The translations under genes and the position numbers were made by a program. A stretch of 64,000 nt of DNA from NCBI GenBank assembly GCA_036873755.1, contig JAVTVY010025149.1:1-64000 (forward strand), written 5' to 3'. Of this stretch, positions 34,166 through 45,856 are shown one piece after another. The DNA is from Hanleya hanleyi. Lineage: Eukaryota; Mollusca; Polyplacophora; Lepidopleurida; Hanleyidae. Every line of letters begins with the position of its first letter. The first letter of the stretch is position 1. A model generated the notes under the pieces. It worked only from the letters and a program-made list of their open reading frames with translations. It made no database searches and had not been told where the DNA came from.

Positions 34166-35227
34166 AGCAATCTAGAAGTAATCAACACAACACATTAAAA
34201 ACATGTACACACATTAAAATTCACACAATAAACCAAATTCCTGTGTATACACGAGCTGGCTCCTATCTGCCTTGTATTCCACAACCATGGTGGAATTGGC
34301 AAGATCTTCTTAGGTAAAATTTCACTAAGCTTAATACCAGCGGCTACAATGTGTAGTTTCTTCTTCCGCTTCTTCCGTTTCTTCTTCTTTTCCCGACTTT
34401 TCTTTTCCGTCGGATAACTTCCGAATGCCTTCGTCAATCAACTTCCAAAATTGTTGTGCATATTGCTTCTGTCTAGGGGAAGACACCTTTGTGTTTCAGC
34501 TCTGTCCGAAACTGGATACTTGTGTTTTTTCAATAATTTCTATTGTATGCAAATTTTCCATCTGGACGCATGGTAAATTGACTGCCTGTGTTTGGGTACA
34601 GATTTCCATATTCGCATTTGCATAGATAGCACATCAGTAATTGATTCACAGTCATGACTCAGAAAGGTCACTGTTGAGGGTCAAAATAGTGGCATTTGCA
34701 TTTAAAGTACATTCAGTTCCTGGTTTATAGCCATGCCATGATATTGTGTACATTATCGTGATATTAGGCCCTGGAACATGTAAATGTATATACATTTCTC
34801 CCACAAATGAATTAAACAGATACATTGGGATCTGAATGATGTCTGTGGATGTCCGTGTTCATGTCCCTGTTCTAGTCCCTGTCCCTATACGGACTCGGAA
34901 AATTGTTGCTGTCTAAAGCTTCTCTGCCACACGCTATGTCTCCTTAACTAATCCTCGACCATCCCCCCCCCCCGTACCCAATTCTCATATATTCTGGGAG
35001 ATTGCATGATACTCCACTTATTCAACCTATGCACTACCTTCGGGGGATCCCCATCGCTAGGGCACCAAATGTTAAAAATTTTCCTATCCACAACTTCCCA
35101 GCCTCATGTGATACTAACCTACCTAAGGTTTGAGATGCAGTGTACATTGTTTATACAGACACAGATGCCGAATCATCTACAATATATTCCTTTATAGTAA
35201 TTACGTATAGGTTATTTATTTCATTGT
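34166..35227. other. no confirmed gene; K-rich minus frame and a short repeat
   Basis: A minus-strand frame at 34195-34437 holds a Lys/Arg run from an AAG/GAA-rich simple repeat (34358-34410) and a PPWLW motif that vaguely recalls LINE sequences; I do not assign it. Bases 34930-35075 resemble the repeat at 35960-36150. A C run lies near 34964. Confidence 0.4.
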
Positions 35228-35750
35228 TTTATTTTAGAAGTACAATATGAAATAACCGACGCAGGTTTCCGTAGTACCGAACCATAGTTTTGAATTTCCT
35301 GTCGCCGTAAATGAACGAGATTTCCTTCAATTTTGCTATCGAAACATTCTATTCCACATAATATGATTTACCCCAAAGCTTTTGCATGAACCATATTTTA
35401 TTTCAGAAATATATGAAATAGCTGGCGAGGGAATCCCTGCAGTACCGAACCCCTGTTGATTTTGAATTTCGCGTGACCTTAAATAAAGGACAACATTTCC
35501 TTCAATTTTGCTATCAAATCATTCTATTCCACCTCATATGATTTACCCCAAAGCATTTTCACAAACTATATTTTATTTCAGAAATATAATATGAAATAAC
35601 TGGCTAGGGAATCCCCGCAGTACCGAATCCCTGTTAGTTTTGAATGTCGCCTTAAATGAAGGATAACATTTCCTACAATTTTGCAATCAACTAATTGTAT
35701 TCCACATATGATTTGCCCTAAAGTTTTTGATGAACTATATTTGTGTCCAC
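35228..35750. repeat. tandem repeat, about 178 bp, three units
   Basis: Units begin near 35228, 35400 and 35578 with TTATTTCAGAAATATA or a variant, followed by ATGAAATARCTGGC, GCAGTACCGAA, TTTTGAATTTCG, ATTTCCTTCAATTTTGC and ATTCTATTCCACAT. They end with ATATGATTTACCCCAAAG. Divergence is modest. Confidence 0.85.
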
Positions 35751-35959
35751 ACATTTTGTGACCACACATTTAACTTAGTATATTAATTAAAACTGATTCC
35801 CTAAAGTTGGGGTTCACACTGTGCATATGATCTATTTCCTGAATTGAATTGGATTTCTGACCTTGTGGTTCCTCATACTGACAGATGACGGCATGCAGTT
35901 GTCAGTGTGGTTGTTTCGTGTGCAAGGAGCTTTCCGTGGCATTCATGTCAGCACATCTA

Positions 35960-36150
35960 CTACTACCTTCGAGAGCATGTCCCTACCACCGGGGCGCCGA
36001 GCCTCACCTATCTTCTAAGCTAAGCCTCACTCGACCTCATACCCTCATATATTTCAAGAGCTTACACTATCATCGGGAGTATGCCCTATCCCCGTGCACC
36101 AAGCCTCACCCAATGTCCCCAAAACTAACCCTCGCCCGACCCTCATGTAT
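35960..36150 (+). repeat. 103 bp dimer, C-rich
   Basis: ACTACCTTCGAGAGCATGTC at 35964 and ACTATCATCGGGAGTATGCC at 36067 start two parallel units, both with GCACC/GCGCC, AAGCCTCACC and CGACC...CCTCAT. A third worn copy is at 34930-35075. A 145-residue frame crosses this region and the next array; it is most likely incidental. Confidence 0.5.
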
Positions 36151-36234
36151 TGCGTTTGGGCTTGTGTATCCAATTTTTCTTGGTGTAATCGGCAATGTTG
36201 GTATAATTCTGACATCCCTCAACCCCAAGAGTTC

Positions 36235-37045
36235 TCGATTTTTCAGGCAGAGCCCCATGTTTTCGAATTTGGTAAGTGGGTCCCTTACCTCAAGATTGTT
36301 TTTCCTGCCAATCCACCTCTAGGTAAAATGGCATTTCCTGACAATAATTTGTGAAACCTTAAAGACTTTTGCTCTTTCCAAATTTGGTGTGTGGGTACCT
36401 TGCCTCAAGATCTGGCTTGAGATTGTTTTCGTGTCGATTCGAGTGAAGGTGGCGCCACCTGAAGGCTAAGTTAAAAGTGTTTCCAGACAATAACTTTTGA
36501 AAATCTGGACCTATTCTTTCCAAATTTGGTATGTGGCCACCTCGTCTCGATATCTCGCTTGGTATTGTTTTTCATGCCGATCAACATATAGGTGGCGCCA
36601 CCTGGGGGACAATTTAAACATGTTTCCGGAAAATAACATTTAAAAACTTGAATGGATTCTTTCCAAATTTGGGATATTGTTACCTTCTTTGAAGGTCTTT
36701 GCTTGGGATTGTTTTTCATGTCGATCTGCTTATAGGTGGTGCCACCTGTGGGTCAAGTTAACATTTTGGTAAAACTAAACAGATTCAATTTTCTATTTTC
36801 AATGTTGCCTCAATATCTCGGCTGGGATTATTTTTCGTGCCATCCCGATAATAGGTGGGGCCACCTTTGGGCCAAGTTAAAATTACCTTTCCGGACACCA
36901 ACTTTTGAAGACCTGTACGGATTCTTTCCACATTGGTATGTGGGTACCTTCCCTCAAGTTATCCTATGGGAATGCTTTTGTGTCGATTCGCCTATAGGTG
37001 GCACAAACTGGGGGCTATTATTGACATTGCCGTTTTACTCTCTTC
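36235..37045 (-). repeat. tandem array with GGTGGCGCCACC palindrome (minus orientation)
   Basis: The perfect palindrome GGTGGCGCCACC lies at 36448-36459 and 36591-36602, with variants at 36735, 36854 and 36997 and a worn unit near 36320. Unit length is about 119-144 bp. Read on the minus strand the units carry GTTATTGTCCGGAAAC, AACAATCCCAAGC and ACCAAATTTGGAAAGAATCC, the same order as in 24410-25560, so both arrays are one family in opposite orientation. Confidence 0.85.
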
Positions 37046-37054
37046 ACAAATAAT

Positions 37055-38315
37055 GAATGTTTCCTTTACTGAACATGCAAAAGGGATGCCTCCTCGATCG
37101 TATTAGGTCGACTGTATCTAGTTTCATACGAATTCCAAGAGATAGAATAAACACATTTATATGCCGAATTTGAGCGATTAGATCGCAATTTTGTGATATA
37201 GTGCAGTGATAGTTTGATTTTTTCGAAGTTATAAGGAAATTCATCTGCTTCGACATTTAAGCTTTCTTTAGGGGATGTTCTGAACGCTCCGAGTCTTTGT
37301 CCTTGATGGAGAATAGGATCTAGCTTTGCCAAGTTCGACTTCCTTGCACTGTTGTAAACAATAGAGCCATAATCAAGCTTAGAACGAGCAAGTAATCGAT
37401 ATAAATGAAGAAGCGTCTGCTGATCTCCTATCCATTTATAGCTGCCCACTATCTAAAAAAAAAATCAAGTTTTACTTTCAAGAAATTTATATTCGATAGA
37501 AACGTTAATCGAACAATATTCCCAACAGTTTGACTTCTTTTACTACTTTGATTTCAGTTCCATCTAATGTAAATGCTGGATCTTTGTGCTTGAATACTTT
37601 CTACAAAAGTGTGTACAATTTGTCTTAGCTCTAGATAACTTGAAACCATTTCCTAGACACCGTTACTGAATTTTATTTAGACAAAGTTGTAATGTTCTCT
37701 CAATATTATGTATACGTTTTCTACTACACGATAGATAAAATCATCCACAGAGAACCATCAATTGATTTCTTCAGAACTGCAGCTAAGCTGTTGATCTTGA
37801 TACTAATCAGAGAAGTAGACAAAATACTGCCTTGTGTGAGACCTTGATCGTGATTGAAATGATCAGACAAGGTTGTACCCAACCGAACTTGAGAAACTGT
37901 CTATCTTTCAAAAAGTTGGATACAAAAATGGCTAAACGGCCCTTTAATCATATAGTATGAAGCTTTTTTCTAAATCAAAAAAGTTAGAAACCACATGTTC
38001 ATTCTTTACGAAAGCAATCTTGACATGGGAATCTAATTTAACTAAATAGACAATGGTACTTCTATTTTTACAGAAACCAGCTTGACTATAAGTAAGTTTC
38101 TTTTCAGATTCTAGGTACAAAACAAGGCGATCATTTATCATGCGTTCCATTGTTTTACAAACACAGCTAGTCAGTGAAATCGGACGATAATTACCAGGGT
38201 CTGTATGGTTACGGTCAGGTTTTGGGGCTGGTATAACTAAAGCATTATGCCATGATGGTGGGAAGTCTTTGGGAAGACCAATATTGTTTCGCTTGGTGAA
38301 TGAAAAGATTTGAGC
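37055..38315 (-). pseudogene. LINE reverse transcriptase remnant (reverse)
   Basis: Read on the minus strand from 38315: a NYRPISLTSCVCKTMERM block, then YSQAGFCKNRSTIVYLVKL, VVSNFFDLEKSF (motif A, with the catalytic Asp), a damaged region with FSVDDF (motif C, near 37770-37740), and then GDQQTLLHLYRLLARSKLDY and FRTSPKESLNVEADE (37450-37240). These are standard blocks of I/Jockey-type LINE ORF2. Stops and shifts split it into frames of 127 and 68 residues. Its endonuclease lies upstream at 38877-39400, beyond an insert. The 3' part with RNase H is absent. Confidence 0.8.
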
Positions 38316-38876
38316 TTAGCGCAATATATAAACGAAACGATATCGAATATTCCAATCAAATCGCTAAGTTAAAAAAGCGTTCCGTTAGCTATAACGTTTA
38401 GAAATACCGGTAGTTTCGTTTGTGTCGATTAGTTTCATTAGTTTACGGAGAAAACTAAACAAAAAGAAAATTACCGGGCACAGAACCGGTTTATCCTTGT
38501 ATATTAAAGGCTATGCAACATATATTTATTTCATAGCACAGGGATTATAACAGCGGCTGAGGAAAGCCCTGACACGAGGGCTTCTTGGCCTGGTTTGCAA
38601 AATAAAAGCACAAATTTGTGCGAGTAGAACGAAAACAGAAACGCGTTCGAACGCGTTTATAAAACGCGTCCACAAACGCGTTTCGATCAGAGCAAACGCG
38701 TTTGGCGAGGGGAAACGCGTTTTGATAAACGAAAAATTAAGCAATATTGAAAGCGTTTCGTTTCCTATAATCGTTTGGAACGCGTTTACATTTCGTTCCG
38801 TTCGCGTTTCGTTAGGTCAAACTAAACGAAAATAACCGGACACCGAACGCTTTTACCCCTGTATGTGTATTAAACT
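38316..38876. mobile_element. insert inside the LINE, with direct repeats and ACGCGT cluster
   Basis: LINE sequence stops at about 38316 and resumes at about 38877. The insert has two related blocks, 38370-38508 and 38750-38876, each with GCGTTYCGTT, CTATAAYCGTTT or a variant, AAACTAAAC, AAAATTACCGGGCAC or AAAATAACCGGACAC, and a CCTGTATRT...ATTAAA end. Between them are six ACGCGT palindromes within 80 bp (38641, 38651, 38664, 38676, 38696, 38715); a seventh at 38780 lies in the second block. The flanking direct repeats recall a tiny LTR-like unit, but no primer-binding site or coding region is seen. Its class is unknown. Confidence 0.55.
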
Positions 38877-39400
38877 TGGAAACATATTTCCAAGAATCAC
38901 GTTTGTTCCGTTTCATGGTTCTACGAGCTTATAGCTCTAGTAACATTGAGATCTTTCAAATTTTCAGAATTAAGATGTCGGCGGAAACCCCATTCAGCAT
39001 TCTTCCTACATTTCCTTGCCTCTTTACAGTCATCATTGAATCATGTTTTTTTGTATGTGCAACTCCTGATAAAGTGATCACTTCCACATGAACAAACCAA
39101 GTAAATTCTTCGAATATAGGGAGGTCCCAAAGTGAGAGATCTGATGCTGAATAGGTTTCATGTCACGAGGAGAAATGTGTATAAGAACCATCACTAAAAA
39201 TACACAAACAAATATTTGATATGAAATCTTCAAGAATTTTTCCTTTACAGTTCTCTTCATTATCTCAATGGATATCACGACCGTTGAAATCATCCATCAA
39301 TAAACAAGGTTCAGGAAGCTGATCGAAAAGATTATGAAGTTCACTACGACGGAGATCTCCATAAGACGGTATGTACACCGAGAATTCAAAGTAACACGAA
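38877..39400 (-). pseudogene. LINE endonuclease remnant (reverse)
   Basis: On the minus strand 39380-39080 encodes IPSYGDLRRSELHNLFDQLP, then EPCLLMDDFNGRDIH, the GDFNGH endonuclease signature with Gly replaced by Asp. An internal stop follows, then KGKILEDFISNICLCIFSDG and SYTHFSPRD. The linker DDCKEARKCRKNAEWGFRRH (about 39030-38970) joins endonuclease to reverse transcriptase in such elements. With 37055-38315 this forms one broken element. Confidence 0.75.
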
Positions 39401-39730
39401 CACAATATTTCTCAAATATCCGTAAAATGTCAGTGTTTGGAATCTCAACAGTGCATTTTATTTTGACAAGTACTTTCGTGGGTTCAATCTTCTCAAAACG
39501 ACCACACAGATCTTGAAAATCTAAAATACCGTTTTAGAGAACATCTTTGACCTGTTGATTTCGAACTGTCACAATCCGAAGATCCTTTGACACCTGCACT
39601 AGTTCACGATCCGACAGACTCCTATAAAGCACGCTAAATATCAATCAGCTTAGCGGCATCTAGTCCTAATAGTTTTAGGCTCAGTGGCCTCTCAAACACT
39701 TTGTTTGCAATAGCACTATAGAGATCTAAA
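39401..39730 (-). other. possible upstream part of the same LINE
   Basis: The minus strand reads KVLVKIKCTVEIPNTDILRI and ELVQVSKDLRIVTVRNQQ in pieces broken by stops. This could be ORF1 or the start of the endonuclease ORF. I do not recognise a domain, and the assignment rests on position only. Confidence 0.3.
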
Positions 39731-40619
39731 AAAAACATTTTTAGATCCCCACCTAGCGAGCCACACGCCAGAACTGACTCCAGGTAACAATAGAACAATA
39801 GATTTTAACCTGGGGGATCAACGCTGAATGAAAAAAAAGACAGAACCAAGGAACAGAACTACTAAATGTAGTTCAAGTTTATAACATGTGCAAAATCCCT
39901 ACATGTATTACGCTATACCTATTGCGTGACACATATATGCCAATCCATGTACACTACGCAAACAAATCTACCAACGGAATTGAATGTATTTACATGAGTA
40001 AAGGAAGAAATCCAGGGAACGAAATCCAGGGATTTTTACACGAATAAACAACCACCACCTCAGACCGAAAATACCGACAAATTAACAGAGAATATCACAA
40101 AACACAGATATATAGAAGACAGTCCGTCAAATTCTGACTGGGCAAGGCGGCGTCAGCTGTCTTATCTGACCGAACAGATCGACACAAAGAATGTCTCAAA
40201 CAGCGAAAATCACACGAATTAATTCAAAATTTTATGATGCGCAGTTACCGAAAACGTTCACAAATATATTACACAAGAAGTCTGAAATAACGTCAGCTTT
40301 AAACCCCAGAAATACTCAAAATCACAGACCGAATTGTATACGCAACTGACTCAGTGTCTGACCAACATCCGGGTTCTTCACCTAAAAAATGCCATATCGT
40401 AAGACGGCTCGGTAGAACCGCGTAGTTTTTATGCAAGATCGGACATGATCTGGATTACTTAAAAACAAACTCAGCAGTTCGTTGTTAATGGTCTGTCGAG
40501 GAAAATTACACAGGCGTCTCCCAAATCGGGCAAATATATGATATTTGCAATTTATCAATGACTAAAAGTAGAAATAGTTATATTTTCTCTTGGGGAAGTT
40601 GGACAAATTAGATCGCTGA
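39731..40619. other. no gene seen
   Basis: AT-rich, only short frames; no repeat recognised. Confidence 0.4.
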
Positions 40620-40720
40620 ACATCGTAATGTCTTGTCACTGGGCACTATTGACCGCTACTCTCTTGCAGGAAACCAGCTCTTGCTCACATATTCTTATAC
40701 TTGTATGTTGGTTCTAGTAG
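40620..40720 (+). mobile_element. short P-family 3' fragment
   Basis: TATTGACCGCTACTCTCTTG, CAGGAAACCAGCTCTTGCTC and TTATACTTGTATGTTGG match 48210-48290 in order. Both ends are lost. Confidence 0.45.
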
Positions 40721-41454
40721 TGTCAGGCATATAATATCATCCGATAACGGGACACTAGGACATTCTATATGGGCGACGCCTGGCTACGGAATGTCGGATC
40801 TGTTGCCTTTATTAACAAAGATAATCCAACTTCTGAGGTGTATAACAAGCACAAGATAGGATCAAGACCCGTCTAGGACAATGGGGAGTCCCTTAAGTTT
40901 TCAAAGCTTAATTGCACAAGAGTTTTTTCTTAGTGTGTAATTCCAGGCTTCCCGCTGCCTTCATAATCTCGATGTCTTCTTAACAAAGGATTGAGAGTCT
41001 TGTTTAGACAGATAGAATAGGCTAACATTATTATCTGCACCAGATGTTATTGATTCCTCCACAGGCTGAAAAAATAAATTTCTACTCCTCCATCAATTTC
41101 TAGTCTTATAGGGAAATTATGTAATAAACGATTTTTACAATCATTCATCAACGTCTTTTCCACAGTGCATATGTAAGAGGCATCTGTGGCAAACTGGGAT
41201 GGAACTTCCAGTAGACCGTTAATTGGGTCTCTTGAACAGAAAAAACGAATCTAATTTTGTATTCGCTGTGATAGCTCAAATACAATCCGTGGATGATTAA
41301 ATCGAGACGCTTGAATAGTGTTGATCAATGCGAACTCGGACGATAGATTGTAGTACCCAGTATATGTGGATACTCTACGAAGTACACAACCTTACATGTG
41401 CTTTCCAGTGAGGAAACATTCCGAATCCGTCAATCACATGAAATTATTATGGTT
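40721..41454. other. no gene seen
   Basis: No recognisable coding region, RNA or repeat. Confidence 0.4.
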
Positions 41455-42530
41455 TTGTGACCTAACTGCAGTCCACAACTCTGGACCGATGAAGTCGAAA
41501 CTTCACATGGCCATTAGAACCAATACGTTGCAATGCATAGCCTAACACAGGGCAATAGACCCGGCAGTCATCTTGTATTGACCTATTTTGCAAGAAAAAT
41601 CTTTTCCTCTGAAACCGTTGAAAAAATTGATTCGAAACTTGATAAAATTGATCCTTGGTCCAGCGCATTGTCAATATGCCCAAGGCGAGTTGGTTCATCG
41701 ATTCAAGATGGCCGCCGGCACCATTCATGGTTGTTGTTATTGTTGTGATTTATTAAAGTAAGAAATTTGTACGTTGAAAATAATCAGTTATATGTACTAA
41801 GGCATGACTATCTAGAATATACAAATAATAAGTTTCTAGGTCACGTGGTTTTGCCGCTGTCTTGAATTTTGTGCAAAACTTTACAAATTTTGCAAAGGTT
41901 TATTCTCTTGAACCCTTATAGATACAGATTTCTGCAATTTATCCACGATTTCCACGACCTGTTGCACTGAAAGTAAATACCACTGATTGACCGAAAGGTT
42001 TAACAGCCACAATGGAATGACCTAATTTCCCCAAAAATCTTCTTCTTTGAAACGGTTGAATCGAATGGTCTGAAAATTGGCACACATGACCCTTGTTCCA
42101 ACACATCATCAAGTTGCCCAAGGCGAGTGGTCCGTCAATTCAAAATGGTCACCGGAACTATACGTTGTTGTTGGTGTAACTTTTTATGTAAAGAATTTGG
42201 ACGTTGAAACATGTATGTATTAGGGCATGGCGAACCAAAATATGCAAATAATAAGATTTTAGGTCACGCGGTGGCCTAAAACTTTACAACTCTTACAAGG
42301 GTTAACTCTGATAGGTACAGATTTTCACGCTGATGCAATATTCGGGAAGGCTACGATCTGTTGCACGGAAAGTAAATACCATTGATTTGCCGAATGCTTT
42401 AGCGGTCATATTTGAACAGACCTAGTTTATTAAAGATCGTATTCTCGAGACAGCTAATTGGCTATTGGCTCAGGGAAATTTGATCCATCTCTTCAAAATG
42501 ACCACCAGGACCATCCAAATTTGTCCACAG
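41455..42530. repeat. tandem repeat, about 400 bp, two to three units
   Basis: CTGTTGCACTGAAAGTAAAT at 41959 and CTGTTGCACGGAAAGTAAAT at 42358 mark units 399 bp apart; a first unit without this phrase starts near 41455. Shared blocks include AAAATCTTYTYCTTTGAAACG, CCCAAGGCGAGT, TCAAGATGGCCGCC or TCAAAATGGTCACC, TGTTGTTG, GGACGTTGAAA and CAAATAATAAG followed by AGGTCACG. Short frames across it are not conserved between units. Confidence 0.7.
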
Positions 42531-44244
42531 GAATTGGAGATATGACGATTTTGATTTTTGCTCCTTTGATGTCCAATGCATTCCCTAATAGCCAGTGATT
42601 TTCAACCTTGATAAAGTCTTGGAACCCGTTATTACCACTTGTGGATTACTTCTGATCAGCTTTCACTTCCCTTTTTCAGATATACGGAAAATATACCGTG
42701 GTGAATATTTTTGTTACCGATTTCAGAAACGCTAATCTTTGAAACCATCATGTCTTGGTCAGCATGTGAAACGTTTCTGTGCCATTATCCGTTGAAAACT
42801 GCTGACTGTTAGTATGGATTTCTGATAGTCATCTGAAAATTCAAAATCCGTTTCTATCCAGTTCCTCAGGATCTCCTTTATCATTATTGAATGATCAAAT
42901 CTGAGAAGTAGCAAGCGAATTGGCAAGATTATGTCTAACCCATGTAAATAGAGAGCACATACACGCTTATTTGTGAACTTCTTCTTTCAATTAATATTAA
43001 TTCAATTTATATTCCAACTCGTATAACGTATCACAAAACAACCCCCCCCCCCCCCAGGTTAAACCTTTCTTCCCTTGGTGATACAGGACTAACGATTTGG
43101 CATTGGGTTTAGCGTTATAGGGTGTGAAAGAGTGGTTTATCTGGTGGAGTATTATCAGCCGATGAGTAAGTGTTGGAGACTGATATTTCTGCTGGTGAGC
43201 TGATTTGAGGTAATCTCTAGTCAGTTACATTCGCTAGTTCCTACTTGCTGATCAGGTGATTGGAAACATGGTGTATTTCATAGCCGAAATATGTAGGGTA
43301 TCCAGTACACAAGTGGACAAGAAATCGTCAGATGGATATTAATGATGATTTCATATGGTTAAGTCCAATGTCCCCCTTGGTATGGCCCATGAAAGCCTTA
43401 TTTTCCATTAGCGGGTCTTGTTATGTAATTTTACGCCTCGTGATGTTCCCGCCGGTGTTTCTAATTGAAGATACACAACCGGGCCATAATGACTAAGCTC
43501 TCAACAAAGTAGACAGATGGCGTAAAATTCAGTGGAAATCCCTTGGCAACAATAAACTCAGTTGTGGGTTTCGAGGGATTTGTTTGAGCTCAATAGTGAA
43601 GCTTCTCTCAGAAACCTTGTTATGTTGGGTTTAATTATGAAATAGTGACTGTATTTTAAGTAGCTTCAACAACGCATCCGTGCTCCTACAGCGTCATCTA
43701 ATACATTCATGCAAATTCAGCGAGGATGGATACATATTCTCGGATCCAAAATATTGAGCACGGCCATTTTCTCCAACAGAATTTGGGATACAATCATCCA
43801 TAATGCTATACCTACTGATAAACAGAACAACAACTAGTGAACATACGGCTTATGTATTCATTTGGAAAAGAGAATGTTGGAGAGTGATACAGATTTCATC
43901 ATAAGAAATTGATCTCCTGCCGGTATCACTCAAAAAAGGGTCTTGCATGAAACTTGCTTGTGATTGTATATTAATTTCAATTAACGCCTATTTGTTTTTT
44001 GATGTTAATAGGGTCTTGTGAATACCGCACTTCTAGAATGGGTGTGGCTAATTTGAGATATAATGTTTTTTGACTCTCTAATCATGGAAACTGTTTGATG
44101 CATCGTACACATGCATATATGCCAGCTATGTTATTCTGTGTGACAAGGGATTTCGTTGAAAGCAGTTCGTTGTAACCTACATTGAATGGTGGGCTACAGT
44201 GACAATTGTTCCTATAGCGCGATGTTTTTTAAATACTTAGATCG
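42531..44244. other. no gene seen; C homopolymer near 43042
   Basis: A run of about 15 C lies at 43042-43057. The rest contains no open frame of note and no matched repeat. Confidence 0.45.
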
Positions 44245-45856
44245 AGGAATTGATACGCATTCCCCCGGAAAATCGTTAAATCGGCCTTCAAAATTCTAGC
44301 CAAACCTCTAGCCTCCATTGCTAACAAATGCTTCGAAACCTGTCCATGTTAAAGCATGCCAAATTGGACTTATAAGACTTATATCACCCCAGTATTCACG
44401 AAAAATGATCAGATGCTCAAGTCTAATTACAGGCCAATCAGTATCCTATCATGTGTATCTAAAGTCATGGAGAGTATCTTTGCTGATCAGATTAATAATT
44501 ATTTTAGCTATATTTTTGATCCCAGGCTGTCCGGTATTAGAAAATCCCACAGTTGTACTAGTGTCATATTGAGAGCTGTGGAAGACTGGAAAAGGGCCTT
44601 GGACCGTATGAGGTAGTGGGCGTGTTGCTCATGGACCTGTCCAAGGCCTTTGATTGTATGTCACATGATCTCCTAGTTGCCAAATTAAAGGCATATGGTT
44701 TTGTAGAATCGGCGGCATCTTCAGTCTCTGAATACCTGACAAACAGGAAGCAACGGGTGAAGTTATGTGACTGTATTAGTAGCTGGCAGAGTGTTATTAA
44801 GGGTGTTCCCCAAGGCTACATTTTGGGCCCACTTCTTTTTAACATATTCATTAACGATATTTTTCATGTTATACAAGACGGTGATATTTATAATCATGCC
44901 GACGACAACACTCTGGCAGCCAGCTCAAAAGACGTTACTCGTGTTATTCGTATGCTTGAAAATGCTACAAGATCCGCTGTTGAATGTTTTGCTGCTAACC
45001 ACATGAGTGCAAATGCTAATAAATTTTAGGCTATGTTGCTTGGCAGCAAATCATCCGATAATTTTAGCATAAACATGGATGGATGCTCTGTCATACCTGA
45101 ACATAGTGTCAAACATCTTGGTGTATAAATAGATGACAAGCTGAATTTTAACGCTCATGTTTCCATCCTCTGTGAAAAAGCTGCAAGGCAACTCTGTGTT
45201 TTAAAACGGCTCGGAAAGTTTTTAGACTTTGACAGTAGACTTGCAGTTTTTAAAACTTTTATACTCTCCTGTTTTAACTATTGTCCCACTGTGTGGCATT
45301 TTACCAGCTTAACAGTTTATACTCTCCTGTTTTAACTATTGTTCCACTGTGTGCATTTTGCCAGCTTAACAAGCACCAAAAACATGGAAAAATTTCAAGA
45401 AAGAGCCCTGAGATTTGTTTTTAAAGATTTTATCAGCAGCTACGATATTTTATTACAAAAAGCAGGAATCCCAACACTTCATTTAAGAAGGACCCGTATC
45501 TTAGCTATGGAAGTTTTTAACATCTTAAACAACATGTCTCTGGGATATCTGCAACACATTTTTATTAGACGAAACCGTTCATATGGTCTGAGGGGAGGGT
45601 CTAGTAAGTATCCTATCGGTCAAGGGGGAAAATCATGGCAAAAGAAGTTTTTGCTACATGGGTGCCAAAATCTGGAATTATCCCCCCTCGGATAATAGAA
45701 ACGAGGACAAGTGTTTTAAACGAATAATTAAAGTGGAAAGGTCCAAGCTATTCTTGTTATCTCTGCAGATATGTTGGTCGGACCAATAGCTTTTGTAGCT
45801 AATGTTATCTGTAATATCCATTCGGACGTTAAATAAAGATTGAAATGAAATGAAAT
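44245..45856 (+). pseudogene. CR1/Rex-like LINE, reverse transcriptase to 3' end
   Basis: Order of blocks: KILAKPLASIANKCFETC (about 44290-44345), SNYRPISILSCVSKVMESIF (44419-44478), SGIRKSHSCTSVILRAVEDW, then after a frameshift near 44610 VGVLLMDLSKAFDCMSHDLL (motif A) and GVPQGYILGPLLFNIFINDI (motif B). Next come HADDNTLAASS (motif C, YADD changed to HADD), a stop at 45027-45029, and the thumb and tail ALRFVFKDFISSYDILLQKA and RTRILAMEVFNILNNMSL. A 58 bp internal duplication shifts the frame at 45258-45371. The 3' end is a short TGAAA-type simple repeat (45838-45856), as usual for CR1-like elements. The endonuclease is missing, so the copy is 5' truncated and dead. Confidence 0.85.

Noticed and set aside
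34195..34437. Minus-strand Lys-rich frame as a nuclear protein
   Set aside because: The Lys/Arg run comes from a purine-rich simple repeat, and the remainder has only a vague PPWLW resemblance to LINE sequence.
35885..36322. 145-residue plus-strand frame
   Set aside because: It spans a C-rich dimer and the start of a palindromic tandem array in which the frame is not conserved between units.
38316..38876. ACGCGT cluster as a cell-cycle (MCB) promoter
   Set aside because: That function is known from yeast MBF. Here the cluster lies inside a transposon-like insert with no gene downstream.
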